DNA of 64,000 nucleotides from Ornithodoros turicata (GCF_037126465.1 NC_088201.1:194626403-194690402); one strand, 5' to 3'. Shown: positions 43,243 to 56,059, counted from the stretch's first letter. Numbers and translations: made by a program. Notes: generated from the letters alone by a model not told the origin.

Positions 43243-44395
43243 CAGGGGTGCCGAACTCATTCGTGTACACGGGTCGCATACCACGGGTTTGGGGCAGCCT
43301 GTTCCTGATATAGATGACGCAACACAGGCGTACCACAACATGAGACGTATATTTGCGTTGCTGAATCACATGGTCAACAATCCTTTTTATTTGATGTGTG
43401 CTGATGAAACTTGGCACTTCTTGCTTTTAGCTATTGCGTCAACATCGTGTGAAGTGTGACTACTCAGTTGGAATCTGAAGGACTGCGTTGAGGTGTTCGT
43501 TTGTGAGTTGTGAGTGCAACTTTGACTTCTTCAGATTCATCACAGCGGAAAACACCAGCTCGCAGACCTATGTTGACACAGCTGTCTTGCTACGTTTCGG
43601 GCCATGAAATATTATTATTAGGCGTCTGTTGTACCGAACACGGACAGGCTTCTCCGCGACAACATACGTATCTTCGAATACTTTCGTCCAAGGTAAGAAT
43701 AAAACAAAGCCGCACCAACTTAAGCGAATTTGTTCGATATCGGTACGTCGCACTGCAGGTCAATCAGTTCCATTTGTAAGTGGTCATCGGGAGCGTTGTC
43801 CACAGCTGCAGAAAACGGCGACCAAAAAACTCCCGTTTCAAGTATCCTGAAATCGAAGAATTTTTCGCTCGGGAGATCACCAAGCCTGCGACTGAACCGG
43901 TTCCTTTCTGGTGGCATTGAATCCACCAAATTTACAAATGGGCTATGTAGGGTTTCCTAAGAAATTTTGGTAGGAATGTACTAGGAATATCAATCGAGTA
44001 AAAATAAGCCATGCAGGGGCAGCTTTAGATAGTCGTCAGCGGGGACGACGAGAGTAACAAAGCCCCAGACAGGGAAGGGCGTACTTTCAACCTATAATCA
44101 TACAATTAAAGGTGGATTATGATTAAAAGTTCGGCGTTCCCTGTCTGTCTGTTACTTTCGTCGTCTTCGCTGTTGTCATGTACCAACCGGCCAAGTTCGT
44201 CCCTTATTTAGAGAATCATCGGCTGTTACAGGTAAATGGCAACAGCTTTCTATGACTAACCAATGCAAGATAAACTGCACGAGTACAGAGCCCAGACAAC
44301 GCCCAGTAAACGCCACGAGCATTCATGAAGCTTGAGATTATTTTTATATTTTTTTTGCTCGTGGGGCCACGCGGGCCGCCCCTTCGGCACCCCTG
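43243..44395 (-). mobile_element. hAT element (1,153 bp) with 8-bp duplication
   Basis: The ends read CAGGGGTGCCG and the inverse CGGCACCCCTG. They are flanked by a perfect 8-bp duplication ATATACAG (43235-43242 and 44396-44403), the hAT hallmark. Removing the element restores the LINE reading ...LLFAVYINDLP. The interior keeps parts of a transposase on the minus strand (43450-43970). Confidence 0.95.
43450..43970 (-). pseudogene. hAT transposase C-terminal part (ZBED/GTF2I-repeat type)
   Basis: The minus-strand reading contains NRFSRRLGDLPSEKFFDF, then SAAVDNAPDDHLQMELIDLQ and CDVPISNKFA; it continues in other frames with ALFYSYLGRKYSKI, SLSVFGTT and CELVFSAVMNLKKSKLHSQL-TNEHL. This is the C-terminal region, including the dimerisation motif, of the hAT transposases related to ZBED5 and GTF2IRD2. 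At least three frame breaks are present. The N-terminal zinc finger and most of the catalytic core are missing. Confidence 0.75.
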
Positions 44396-44848
44396 ATATA
44401 CAGCAAAGAGAGAAGCGGACCTGGTATACAGATCACTGTTGTACGCCAATGTTAGAAACTCGATATGAGATATAGCGTATCGAGTTTTCGAACGGGCGCT
44501 TTTTCTTAACGGTAAAACGCGTGTAAATTTTACCACAAAACTCGCGTGACTTTGTTGGAATTCAGGAAAACCGCCTCAATGGCGTGACATACAGCGGGTT
44601 GCATCTCGCCCGTTGACAAAACTCCTTAACCCGTGAAAAACTGTTTTTATTTTAACATCACACCACGGCCTTCGTGGTTGTCCTGATTACTGAGTTCAGC
44701 TTCTTCTTTCTTTCTGATTTTTTTTTTTTTTTCACATCGGGGGCACACTGGTTGTTGGGACAGCCGTGACTACTGCAAAATGAAAAAGTTACTTCTTTGT
44801 CTCTTTTCCCAATATCCCATTGATACTTGATAAACTAGAAACAATATG

Positions 44849-45520
44849 CGAGGCGTGTTCAAAAGAAAAACGAACTTCTCAAGCTGTGCGTCCACAGGAA
44901 TTCAGAGTACGCTCGCAATGTTTTGCATGGCAACCGGTGTTACTATTCAACGGGCTGCTGTTCGTTTGAATTTACTGTGACCGTTTGTTGTCGAGCTTCA
45001 GTCAGAAGACTACGCGCACCCCGAAGACCTTCGTTGAGGTTGTGACTGATGTGGAGTGAGATAGCTTGAAAAGCAGGGCGTGTGCGTGAAATTCTGTTTC
45101 AAACCTTGCACGAACTTCACGCAGACGTTTCAGATGATTCGCCACGCCTACCGAGAGGACTGCATGAGCAGAACGCAGTGCCAGGAAGGCAGGGCGTCGG
45201 TCACTGAAGATCCGAGGCCTGGACGACCATCCACCTCAACGGATGACGAAACTGTGCAAATAATTAATGTCGTGATTCGCGGAAATCGCCGGTTAACGGA
45301 GCGAGAGGTCGCTGATGTAGTGGGCATCAGCGTCGGATCGTGTCGTCAAGTTTTGTAAAAAAAAAAAATCATATGAGATGGGTAAGTGCGAAATTCGTCC
45401 CACGGTTGTTAACCGGTGACCAAAAGGAGGCTCGTGTTGAAATCAGGCAGGAGCTGCTTGCCAGAGGGAACGGGAGACGAGACGTGTGTCCATTGCTATG
45501 ATGCCGAAAATAAGGTGCAG
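44849..45520 (+). pseudogene. Mariner fragment, N-terminal half of transposase
   Basis: The fragment begins with GAGGCGTGTTCAAAAGAAAA, a typical mariner terminus. The reading includes HAYREDCMSRTQCQEGRASV (a deletion after CQE), EDPRPGRPSTSTDDETVQII and REVADVVGISVGSCRQVL, the two helix-turn-helix parts of a SETMAR-like mariner transposase. After an A-rich stretch it continues as RWVSAKFVPRLLTGDQKEAR. The catalytic half and the right terminus are absent. It belongs to a different mariner lineage from the one at 12687. Confidence 0.82.
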
Positions 45521-45673
45521 TCATCGGCTTTATAAAGACGTTAAATAAATCCACATACAATAAGAACCACTATCAGTTATATGTCTATTGGTTTTGTTAT
45601 CAACGTTTTTCTAATCCTAGATACCTCTTACCGGATCGCATCAGCAGATCAGAGCTCTTCTCAAGAACTCAAT

Positions 45674-45964
45674 CTATTTTCCCAGGAGAGCAATAGAACG
45701 TCGGCTTATACACACTTCCTCCCCCGTCCTGGCTATCCCACACATTCCATTAACATTGACACGTGTTAATGCACTCGCGGAAGAACCCAGATGAGCAGTC
45801 TGCTGAAAACGATAATGCACACCAGCACACGTTGCAGTGGATAGCCAGGTGAACACTGACAGCATTTTGCTCTGATGCTCATGTTCTCTGAGTCTTGTAT
45901 TGAGACACCTGCCAGTGTGCCCGATATATTTTCTTCGGCAGGACAGAGGGATACAGTAAACCAC
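45674..45964 (-). pseudogene. Penelope-type GIY-YIG endonuclease fragment
   Basis: The minus-strand reading starts MVYCIPLSCRRKYIGHTGRC and continues LNTRLREHEHQSK. This is the GIY-YIG nuclease core in its Penelope form (VY-x-IPL-x-C-x-x-x-YIG-x-TGR-x-x-x-x-R). The following ~60 residues keep a C-H pair typical of these elements. The reverse transcriptase part is not present. GIY-YIG endonuclease nicks the target for reverse transcription in Penelope-like elements. Confidence 0.8.
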
Positions 45965-45999
45965 ATTCTACTTACAAGGGTGAACTGTAATTTGTGTTT

Positions 46000-46620
46000 C
46001 AGTTCTCAGGTAGACCGAGAAGACACCCTTTTACGCACGAAATGAGAGCCAAGCAGACTCGCAAGACGAAAAGAGCGGGGGGGAGGGGTGAAAGGTCAAG
46101 ACGAGATGGTCGAGCACACGGCAAACCTGGACCGGTCGCTCTGAGGACTGAAAGACAACTGCATATGATGATAGCAAGATATTTTGAATAAAAGTGTGTC
46201 GACTATTTGCACATTGTGCTTGTTGTACATATTTTGCATTGCGCAATTATGTTCACATTTTGCAGGTTTTAAGCAGAACACGGCTAAACCTTAACATATG
46301 TCATCCTGTCGCACATTTTGAGGTTCTTTAGATATAAACAGTTTGCATCTCAATAGTTTTAGATATAAAAAAATTGAGCAACCTTCATTGGGTAACTGTT
46401 GTTTGAACACCGGGCACTAACAACCACATCGAGGTCAACATTGCAAAAACTAACATTGCTTCGTTTACGTGTAAGACAAACTTTCCACTCTTCCGCTATA
46501 TGTGAAGTGCTGAAATACCTCGGGTTAGTTGTGTCCGTGATCTTCGAGGCAGCTCCGAAGCCACACTGATGTGCCATGATCATGTCGCCGCAGTATGTCG
46601 TTCTGCTCTTCGGGCACTGG
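46000..46620. other. Non-coding stretch, nothing recognised
   Basis: Short frames only, with no repeats or RNA structure noted. Confidence 0.35.
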
Positions 46621-46639
46621 GTTACTTAACTGACACGTG

Positions 46640-47470
46640 TCAAGTTTTTGGAACTCCCTCGGTTTTTGTTAAACTCTAAAAGGCGCTCGTTTTACCACAA
46701 CTAGAGTATGCATCTGTTGCATGGAACGCTTCGTGCCTTAGTGTGAGAAATAGCCTCGAAGCTGTTCAGAAACGTGCGCTTCACTTTGTTCCTAACTTTA
46801 GCTCCGGAGTATCCCTGTCTTTGATTCGTTCGACTACCCGACTCTCTGAATACACTTTCGACTCCTCCCCCTAACATCGTGGCGTCAAATTGCTGCCTTT
46901 ACATGTGTGCATTTTTAGCTCCCCATTCTTGCTAGGCCGCATAAATTTCCGCTAGTCTTGTGGTGCCCCTCGCAATCCTCCGTCATTTTATGTACAGAAA
47001 ACCAGACCATATGATCCACTCACACGCTGCCAAATTTCGGAAAATACACGTTCGTCCTTATATCCTATTTTTTTCCTCATACGCTGAATTTAAAAGTGAT
47101 ATGCATATTATTTACCTCAACTTTTGGTGCCTTCATCTCCTTCTTTGCTCTTGCTGCTTTCACTATTATTGTTTAGTAACCTTTGCTTCTCACCATTCCA
47201 CTGTCTCATGTTTTGTTTCAAATATTGCGCCTCTTCCCCAATTGCCGTTTTCCTCTATTATGTCCCTCATATGTACATCCTTTGTATGCATGCTCATTCT
47301 TTCCCACCTTCATCCGTTTGCATATTGAATTTTTGCATTTGCATTTCACATATAACATCGTTCTTTGTATCTTTGTCAGGTGCCGTCCCCAAGTCCGCGT
47401 ATTGAAGATAACCGAAACCCTATTGCGGATAGGAACCTGGGGGTTGTGTCACATACAGAGATAAAATGCG
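46640..47470 (+). pseudogene. LINE ORF2 3' fragment (L2/CR1-like)
   Basis: The plus-strand reading contains LVLPQLEYASVAWNASCLSV (first residues approximate because of a frame break), then RNSLEAVQKRALHFVPNF and, one frame over, HMYRKPDHMIHSHAAKFRK. The LEYAS-x-x-W and LE-x-VQ-x-RA-x-x-F motifs are typical just after the thumb of non-LTR reverse transcriptases. Only the C-terminal ~200 codons remain, followed by a T-rich tail region. Confidence 0.7.
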
Positions 47471-49570
47471 TTGCTGGTGATCAGCTGTGTGGGAAACCCG
47501 AACCGGCAACAGGTGTCGAGTAGTCTTTCCTACACTCCCTGGGAAGTCAGTGTCCTGAGAGGAAACAGCTTAACCCATTTCGTGAAATGATCAGTAACCA
47601 CAAACAAATACTGGTTGCCTTTAGGACTACGGGGAAATGGTCCCATCACATCACAAGCAACTATCTGCCAGGGTCTATTACTCTGAACAGGCTGTAAGCG
47701 CCCAGGGAGTAAACCACCACGAGGTATTGCTCTCTGGTATACGGGACAAGTACGAACATACTTTGTTACATCCTACCTCATTCCTGGCCATGTTGCAACA
47801 CGACACAACTTTTCATAAGTCTTCTTGCCGCTGCTGTGACCTGCCAAGGCCGAGCCATGAAAGTAACGTATGAAGGACTTACGCAACTTCCGTGGCACCA
47901 CGACTCTGAACGGGGATGAGCCGTCGTCCTCGTGCGCCTGGGGTATGTATCTGAACAGGATGCCATCCTCGCCCAGCAGATAGGAGTCGTGCCGTCCGTC
48001 AGTCGTACCGGTGTCCGCCGAGTCTTGCTCAGCTATGCACTGCTGCACCCGCTGACAAAGGCCGTCCGCTCTCTGAGCCTCTAGGAGCTGTTCTCTGCTC
48101 ACGACCGTGCCCCAAGACGAAGGTACATCTCGTGCCACTTGTGCTGCTGCCAGAAATTGACAAGGCGCCTCGGTGCTTCCTCTTCCCCCTCCGGAAGAGG
48201 TGCGCGGGACAGCGCGTCTGCTACCACGTTCGTCGAGCCCTGCCTGTACTCCACGTTGAAGGAGTTGCCTTGTAGCGTCAGTGCCCACCTGACAAGTCAC
48301 CCAGACGGGCAATGGAGCCGCTGGTGTTCAGTCTGGACAGTGAAGGTACTCTCGTGCAGGTAGAAGTCGAGTTTCCTGAAAGCGAAGATGATCGCCAAGC
48401 ACTCCTTTTCCGTGACGGAGTAGTTCTGTTCTACCGGATTTAGCGTGCGACTTGCAAAAGCTACAGGACAAAGAGCAGCGTCATGCTCCTGCAATAGAAC
48501 TGCGCCAACACCATAATCGCTTGCATCTGTTCGCACAACAAATGGTTTGTTAAGGTCTGGCAGATAAAGCCTAGCCGCATCAGCGATTTCTTGTGGTAGA
48601 GCTCGAAATGATCGTTCCTGCTCTTTTCTCCAATTCCAGCGTGTGTCCTTGCGCAACAACTGGTTAAGCGGCTGCGCTAGCTGGACACAATTAGGAATGA
48701 ATTGTCTGTAAAAACCAACCATACCTAGGAAGCGCTGCAAGGCTTTGACGTTACCGGGAACCGGAAACTCCGTGATCGCCTTTAGCTTGTCGTTGTGAGG
48801 ATGGATGGTTACTCCGTCCACCACAAAGCCGAGAAGGCTGATCCTAGACGATGCCAGCTGCACCTTGCAGGGGGTTGATCGTTATGCCCGCTTCATTCAT
48901 CCTTGCAAGGACGATTGACAGGTGTTCCAAGTCTTTCTGAAAATTTCAAGCGAACACTACGACATGTATGCCATTGCGAAATTGTACTTCGCATCTCCCA
49001 ACATTGTATCCATCAACCGCTGGAAACTAGCGGGTGAATTAGACAGACCAAAAGGCATTCGTACAAATTCGAACAAACCTCTATGACACGTGAAGGCTGT
49101 TTTTGGGACTTCCTCCGGGGCAACTTAGGTTTGCGAAAATCCTCTACTACAATCAAGCGTTGAAAACACAGTTGCGTTGTCCAGGGAATACAAGTGGGGA
49201 ATGCTAGTCGACGCATGGCCTAGCCGTACCATCACGTGTCGAGCCAGAACAACAGGAAATGCCCAAGGCGTCTGAGACCTTTGAACTGCACCGGTTTGGA
49301 GCATTTCGTCAAGAGCAGCGTCTAACAAAGCACGCTTATGCACACTCAATGGTCTCGGGCCTAGCGTTAACGGTGTCTACGCTATGCTGTAACACAGACG
49401 ACTTGCCCGGTTTTTCCGTGAAGATTTCGTCAAACTGCCGCAGTACTTGTTCAAGCTGACGGCGTTGCACCTCTGGACCATGGAATGACCCCAAGACAGT
49501 CGGCAGCCCAGACGTTTCAACGGACGCTACCACAGCTTGCTGTGCAGTGTTCCCGTCCTGCGACGAAGCG
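47420..49570 (-). pseudogene. Decayed Gypsy-type pol (RT, RNase H, integrase start)
   Basis: Reading on the minus strand: LEQVLRQFDEIFTEKPGKSS (49.4 kb), then RT with VHKRALLDAALDEMLQTGAV and AFPVVLA, and FSTLDCSRGF. The connection region and RNase H follow at 48863-48297 (LQRFLGMVGFYRQFIPNC, NKPFVVRTDASDYGVGAVLL, CPVAFASRTLNPVEQNYSVT). Then, at 48312-47773, come the linker and zinc region before integrase (RKSFIRYFHGSALAGHSSGK). Frameshifts and stops occur throughout and the catalytic YxDD segment is degenerate. No LTRs were identified. It is a different lineage from the Gypsy at 21484. Confidence 0.85.
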
Positions 49571-49599
49571 CAGAAATTCCGATGAGCCGTGGTACACGT

Positions 49600-50390
49600 A
49601 TAAAGATGCTCGATTACTTGTGCCAGTGTGTTGAAGTGTCATTTCTGCTAAATTTGACAGGACAATAATTTGTCGCAACTTTTAGTAATAAATGTCAGAG
49701 ATAAAATTACACGGTTACAAACATCTGATAGTAAAAACAAAAAGCTTGTGCAGTAGGCTCCGTATCACACTTTTTAAAAGTATATAAATGCTTGTGAGCT
49801 CCTTATGTTTTGAACAGTAATAATTCAGACCGCACGTGTTCAGAGTTTCAGAAATGTGAAATCGACAAAAAAAGTTTCTTACAAGTAGTTCGCCGGGGCT
49901 AAAGCGTCATGTACTGTCAAGTCCAATTATGCTTTCTATTAACTAGGAAGTACTTTGACAGATTCCGATAAGACCTGTTTTAGCACCTCTTCACTCTCAG
50001 TCTCTCTAGCAGCCATGACAAAAACGGTACTAGATGATTGAAATGTCCTCACATTTTTATAATTTTGTGTATTGTCAAGGTCTAGCTTTTTTCCTAGTTT
50101 GCATGCATATAATCGCATATGAAACATATACGAATATGACGTTTAACAAATGCTGTCATATTATGACACTGATATAGACTCTTTTTTTTTTCGTACAGGC
50201 TACAAGAGGCCCCATACATCCTGCTACAGTAAACAGTGCATGTATGAGTTTTGTAAGTGTACAGACAATAAATAGATGCACTGTTCTTCATACACAGGTT
50301 CTCCCTCATCTTGCACGTTTGATGCAATTATACATAGTCGACACTTGTTACTGCAGATGCTGGATGTAAATTGCACAACAACACGACAAG
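49600..50390. other. Non-coding AT-rich stretch
   Basis: Nothing recognised on either strand. Confidence 0.35.
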
Positions 50391-50399
50391 ATTCATACA

Positions 50400-50612
50400 A
50401 CATAACAAAGTACACCAGACGACAGAACAACACACGAGAGGCGTCTACAACAGACGACAGAACGACACACGACAAACATCTACGACAGTCGCACACGACA
50501 GGAATCTACAACAGGACGACACACGACAGACATCTACAACAAAACTGCACACGACAGGCATCTACGACAAAACTGCACACGACAGGAATCTACGACAGAC
50601 GACAAGGTCCCA
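50400..50612. repeat. ~27-bp minisatellite of ACGACA/ATCTAC units
   Basis: About seven imperfect copies of a unit reading CACACGACAGGCATCTACGACA or CACACGACAGGAATCTACAACA. The whole tract is strongly biased to A and C on the plus strand. It lies directly upstream of the P-element-like coding region and may have replaced its first exon. Confidence 0.85.
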
Positions 50613-51729
50613 ATATACGGCAGCTTTGTTGTTTCTCGTATTTTTCTGTCGTTTTTTTCGACTGGGTGACAACTTCGTCATCAACCAGGAGGTTGTGTCG
50701 TACGACAGGATTGTGCCGAAGCTTCGTGCCGGCGCGGTGCCGCGCATGTTCCCGAACTGCCCTTCTACTTCACGACACCGAAGCCACAAAGCCGTGTGCG
50801 CAAGACTCGTGTGCCACCTACCCAGTCTGGACCCAGCAATACCGCGACGAAACGCAAGCAAGCCCCGTGTGCGTCCCCCGTGGAGGGCGGACACCCAGTA
50901 TGTGTACCGCCGCATAAAATACTGAGGCTCCATTCCAAGGAAAACGCGTCCTTTCCTAGACGTGGAAGAAGAAGACGGCGAAGCAGCGCGTAGACATGAC
51001 AAGTCGTGCTAGACAGAAGAAGGTGCTGTCTGTTCAAAGATAGAACTGCAAAGAGTGAAAGCGAAACTTTTGCAAGCACAACATGCACTCCGTGGCCTGC
51101 TGCGAAGACTTGCACACAAGGTCGTTGAGTGCCGGACATCACACGTGGCCCGTGGGAAACAATCAAAGCAGGAGAAGCTACCTCAGCGCCAAAGGATCAT
51201 CTTCAACCAGTGCCTGAAAAAGGCAGTCGCGAAGTCTGCAAAAGGAATGACGTCCGTCCCAAAGCCAAACAGCTGTTCAAAAAGATGCAGAACCCTTCCA
51301 ACGTCACCAAGTTTACATCATATTCAGACACCGTAGAATGAAGCATTTGTATTTGTTTCAGGTACAGCATGGAATGGATTAACGACTCCCTTGTTCTGAA
51401 AATTAAGTCCACTGCAGCATACACATTCCATATGGAGAACGAATGCCTGCCTCCGCCAGACCCTCGAACTATTCAGTCCTACATCTCAAGCCTTGACGCA
51501 AACTTTGGATTTAATCCTGACCTCTTCACTCTTCTGAAGGATAAACAGAAGGAGGTGCCAGAAAGAGAGCGCCGTGGCAAGTATTTGTCTGTGTGGTATG
51601 TGGTCACACAACAACAAACAAATGTGCCGATCATTTACAGGGGTGCTCATGTTTGACGACATGAGCGTACGGAAAGGCCTCCACCTCCGTCACGCAGACA
51701 TGGGGCGGATTACTGGCCATTGCATCGGT

Positions 51730-53280
51730 GCGTCGGCCTAACGTGGCAACGCCCACCGTCGGGCAAGCGCGCGCTGCCGACGCACGATCTGAAGTGGTCA
51801 GTAAGGCCACCGTCGTCCGCTGGATAGGCGAGCCTCGCCGGCGCGAGGAGCAATGACGCTACTCTCGGTGGCAGACTCGAGTCTGTCAAGCAAAAAGCCT
51901 AAATTTGACGACTTTAACTTACTTTGTATTTACCTCTAACAAATATAAATTTTGTTACCGCGTGGAAAGAAACCTTCTTGCACATACTTCGCTAGATGAG
52001 CACGTAATACACGAATCAGCCAATGCGAATGCAGTACGGTATCGTCTGCTGCCGTCGCTGGCTCGAAGGGAATCCTTCGGCGCTCGGAGGTGTCTCTTTT
52101 TCTTTTCACTCTACACATGTGTTGAGAATTAGTTTCGTATTTTATTTTTTTGCATCACATTCGTAGAAGACGAGGACGGTGATCTGTGCACTATACGCCG
52201 CGTGGAAGATTGCTATACTGACGAGGATAAAGTTATTTGGTGGACTTACGGTGTGCTTGCTGAGCTTGTCGAGTGATCTCGTCCTCCTTTTTAGTTCTAC
52301 AACGAAACTAAGCAGTGATTCGGGTAACAGCTCAGAACTACACAGCCTGCTGGGGCTTCCAGAGAAATGCCGGCTACAACAAGCAGCCAAGCTCAAAATG
52401 TGCGGAGCGGAGGCAGATGTCGACGGAGGAAGAGGCAGGTGACACCATCAATGTCCACCAACTCCTTGAAGAACGAAGAAGAATCGTGGAACAACAACGG
52501 CGGATCGCAGGAAGCATTGATCGCCTATGCCAAGTATGCCCAATGAAAGAGTTACTAACAATACGGATAATAAAATATGTGCTGGCTCATTCCCGCAGGC
52601 ACTGGCTCCAATATCACAATATTTTGCGCACAAGCTTCTGCAGAAAAGGCATACAAATGAATAGCGCTAGTATTGCTAGTTTTTTTTTTACTGCTGTGTC
52701 CAAATATTTCATAAATAAAGAAATGTCATGCTTGTGCAGGACGGAGTTAATTTCACAACGGTGTGTTACATACACACGAACTCAGCTAATGCGGGTATAT
52801 AACATTCCCTATATGGGGAACACTCGATGTCAAGTCAATGTTTCCATATATATCCTGTATGTATATACACGAGGCTTTGGACAGTCGGAAGAAGGAAACA
52901 AACTGCTCTTCCGACAACGACGTGAAGACATCCTTGTGAGCACAAAATGTCCTCGTTGACTGCACTGAAGTGGCTACTTGGTCTTCTAGAAACCCGTACA
53001 CAAGCGCCATTTTCAACGACGAACATCGCGGTGCGGTGCGGTGGTGGTGAAAGGGCTTGCCGTTGTCGGCCTCACGTATGTGGGCAACGTCACGACTGAC
53101 GCCCTGGAGAAATCGCAGCGTTTTGCGTCGGCTGACCTCCTCGCCCAATGGCTACGAACGCCACACACCCGGCGATGGTGGCAGGCTGCGAGTAAGGTCA
53201 CTTCTTCCTTCTCACGACGAAGCGGGTCACGTGCAGCACGCGTTACTATGGAGACGACGCTGCGCTACGCACCGACAAGT
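51730..53280. other. Extra DNA interrupting the P-like transposase
   Basis: The transposase reading stops after GRITG near 51718 and resumes near 53290. At 53265-53300 a short segment is the inverse of 51695-51730, both covering the GGGCGGATTACTGGCCA stretch, so an inversion or hairpin-type rearrangement is likely. A plus-strand frame at 52400-52540 (INVHQLLEERRRIVEQQRRI) has a coiled-coil character. A minus-strand frame at about 52830-53000 (VFTSLSEEQFVSFFRLSK) resembles the N-terminal part of Harbinger-type transposases. Confidence 0.5.
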
Positions 53281-54453
53281 GGCCAGTAATCCGCCCATGG
53301 TCGTTCTCGGAAAGGTGGATCATGGTGATCACACACGGCCACAGGACGAAGTAAAAGACGGAGACCATGGGCTCGTTTTCCTGTTCCGGCCGTTCCTTGG
53401 AGGGTGGTCCCAAACAATGGGAACGTTCTGTACAGCAGGAGCAGCACCCGGCTCTGTCCTGGCAAAGCTCATCCTTCAGTACATCATACCCCTCACCAAC
53501 GCAACAGTTCTTGTGCAAGCCATCACATGCGAGAACTCCACAACAAACCAGGCTCCACTGAGGGCTCTAGGTATGCACTAGCTCTTTGTATGCATCTCCA
53601 CCTCCCGTAGAGTTAGTATTTCCAGCAGAGGAGGCTATAGCGCAGCTTGACACATTCATCGAGAACCATATATTTCCAGGCATATCAGCTGAAGGAGACC
53701 CAGTCACGTCCTTTGAGCACCCTACTGTCCCAGACATGAAAGTCACCTGCATCATAGATGTTCCACACATTTTTAAATGCATCCGGAACAACCTCCTGAA
53801 AGTAGGAAAATTCATTGTAAGTTGGTTGATCGCTTAGTGTGTGTAACATGTTCAAAAACATTACGTTTAATGCTGTAGCTTCCTGGTGGTAAAGAAGTCT
53901 ACCATCGCCATTACCAAGCTCTTCTTGAGTACGAAGAACAACAGTGTGCTTTGTGAGCTGTGGCGAAGCTCACAAAGGCACACATCTACCCAAATGCATT
54001 TCAAAAGATGAACGTGAAGCTCGCAGTGCAGGTGAGCCTCCGTCCATATTTTGCTATTCTTGTGCTAGCGTTGATGCAGCAGCATGATGATCATCTCAAA
54101 ATTTTTCAGCTGTTCAGTGAATCCGTGGCGACATCCATGGAGTTTTATAGCACACGACAAGAATGCAAAAAAGCTGCATGGCTGTGAAGAAACACTTTCT
54201 TTCACTCGAAGGCTGAATGCACTCTTCGACAGCCTGAACCTTCAGCGGCCAGATGACTTGGCAAACGCTGGGCCAGGACAACTAAATGTAGGTCTTCACA
54301 TCGTATTAATCGTTCATATGTTTCTAAAAGTTAAGATGTTTCAGGTCATAAAAGAGAGCATTGCATGGCTGGAGGAATGGTGTGCATTTAGGAAGACACT
54401 GACTCAGCAGCAGCAGGCATGCTTTCTAAGCAAAAAGACTTGTTCTGCTTTAA

Positions 54454-55163
54454 AGGGACTATCGCATCCGTCCCGGTCGATTCCGAAACTGTAGTGCCTT
54501 TTTACTCCGCGTTCATCACTGATAATAACGCCGAAAACCCGACGCGAATTGGCAGCGTCGTTCCTGTGTAGTTTGATATAAAACTTGGCAAGAGCAGACG
54601 ACGCATTCCTGGATTCCCTCTCTGGAAACGTCACACGGACGAGGCCAATCACTGCGCGCCCTTTGACATGGAGAATACCAATCACGGAACGGCCGGAGGG
54701 ACCTTGGTAGCCTTGGCAACCGACCGACAGGCGGGCGGGCGAGGCGGAATGGGAACGGCGTCTTCTCTGTTACCGGCTCGCGGAATGTTGTTTCTGGTTA
54801 ACGTTGAACGTGTTCGTACAGCCAGGAGCGTAACGCCGTGTTTCACGTAACATGGTTACGTCTGCACTCACACTGGTAAGCGAAAGTCAGCCCCCGTATT
54901 TACCGAGGACTTTTCACTTAGTATAGTGCGATGCGAACGCCAAGCAGACGATCTCGGAGACAATCGCCAGCGCTGCGCTCCCATTCGTGCGCCTGGCTTA
55001 CGTCATCATCCTGTTGGCTGCAGATGGAATGCGGACCTTTAAAACTCGTTTACTTAATATGTAAGCTGTTTTCGGAAGAGAAATTTGGCAAAGTTGACTC
55101 TGAAGCGGTGAGGAACATTACCCTATCGGTATCATACATACGTTCCCGGATGCAATAGTCCCT
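54454..55163. mobile_element. 710-bp TTAA-flanked MITE in the transposase exon
   Basis: The ends read AGGGACTATCGCATCCG and the inverse CGGATGCAATAGTCCCT, differing at one position. TTAA flanks both sides (54450-54453, 55164-55167). Removing it joins CSALKG with the continuing transposase sequence in the same exon. Related copies are at 13984-14330 and about 14953. TTAA specificity points to a piggyBac-type transposase acting in trans. Confidence 0.93.
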
Positions 55164-56059
55164 TTAAGGGTGACTTTACGCAGCACTGTTGCACTCGTTG
55201 AAAACATGAGAGCTTTGGGATACAAGTATGTTCTCACCGAAAAGCTCGGTCAGGATCCATTGGAGGTAAATATCTACCAATGTACCTGCTGCGACAGATA
55301 ACGTTTTCTTACAAGGAGTCACCTAATCCGTTCTTCCAGAAATTCTTCGGCATCGTCAGGCATATTGCTGGTGATGGAGGACGATCAACAGCGGTTCAGT
55401 TTTTGTACATATACCGCATGCTGTCCGTAAACAACCTGGTGAAGCCACCTGAAAGAACCAATGTCCAGTCGCAAGGTCCGCAGCTGCTGTTAACAGTTCA
55501 GAGCCTTTTCGGAAGGAAGTCACCTCCGATTAACCATGTAAGCAAATCCCTGTGTGATGTTTTACATGATGGAAAGTTTCCCTTTGCAAACTGACACCAT
55601 GTCACAGGTAGAACGCCTTATCGAGAAGCTGGACAGTATCCTGCTCGATCCAGCTACTACATGTGACACCCAACTTCACCAGGCAATCAGTGTGACCACC
55701 AATGATGCTATTTTGGAATACCTTGGTGGTTATATTGTTCACAAGCTTCGTGGAGGGTACTGTGCTTCCTGTGCTGACACCCTGGAATGCGCAACAAGTC
55801 AGCCGACCACGACAGATCTCATCTCGATTAGCACCCATGGTGGCTTGAAGAGACCATCACGACAGCTAATGAAACTGCTGAAGCTGGCAGAGTCACACTT
55901 CAGGGACTGCACAAACAACAGCGTGAGGTGCACCGCTTACGGGGAATTTATTGAAGCAACCCTCATCAATGAAGAATTGGCGACAGCAACAGTTGGCTGC
56001 AAGGAGCACTACGTCTAGAAGACTGAAGTGTTGCACTTTTTTGTACGATGCCGACTACA

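Larger units (their letters stand above)
42110..44560 (-). mobile_element. LINE (CR1/Jockey type) split by a hAT element
   Basis: The minus-strand reading runs from about 44560 to about 42110. Upstream of the insertion a decayed GVQQ-GSV box is visible. The split point lies in LLFAVYINDLP. Downstream come LPEHIEFSEVLLYASDTTLL (the catalytic YADD box changed to YASD), the thumb region SLGVVFDRPVRFTLHIKHIV and LNLYNAFVHSHISNCALVWG, and the C-terminal RTVRILFDLPFFSHVSYND. Frameshifts are frequent. The 3' end near 42110 is AT-rich. This is a dead, 5'-truncated copy. Confidence 0.88.

Noticed and set aside
50276..50925. Two long overlapping plus-strand frames over the minisatellite
   Set aside because: Openness comes from the repeated stop-free ACGACA units. 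Only the part after about 50690 resembles a THAP C-terminus.
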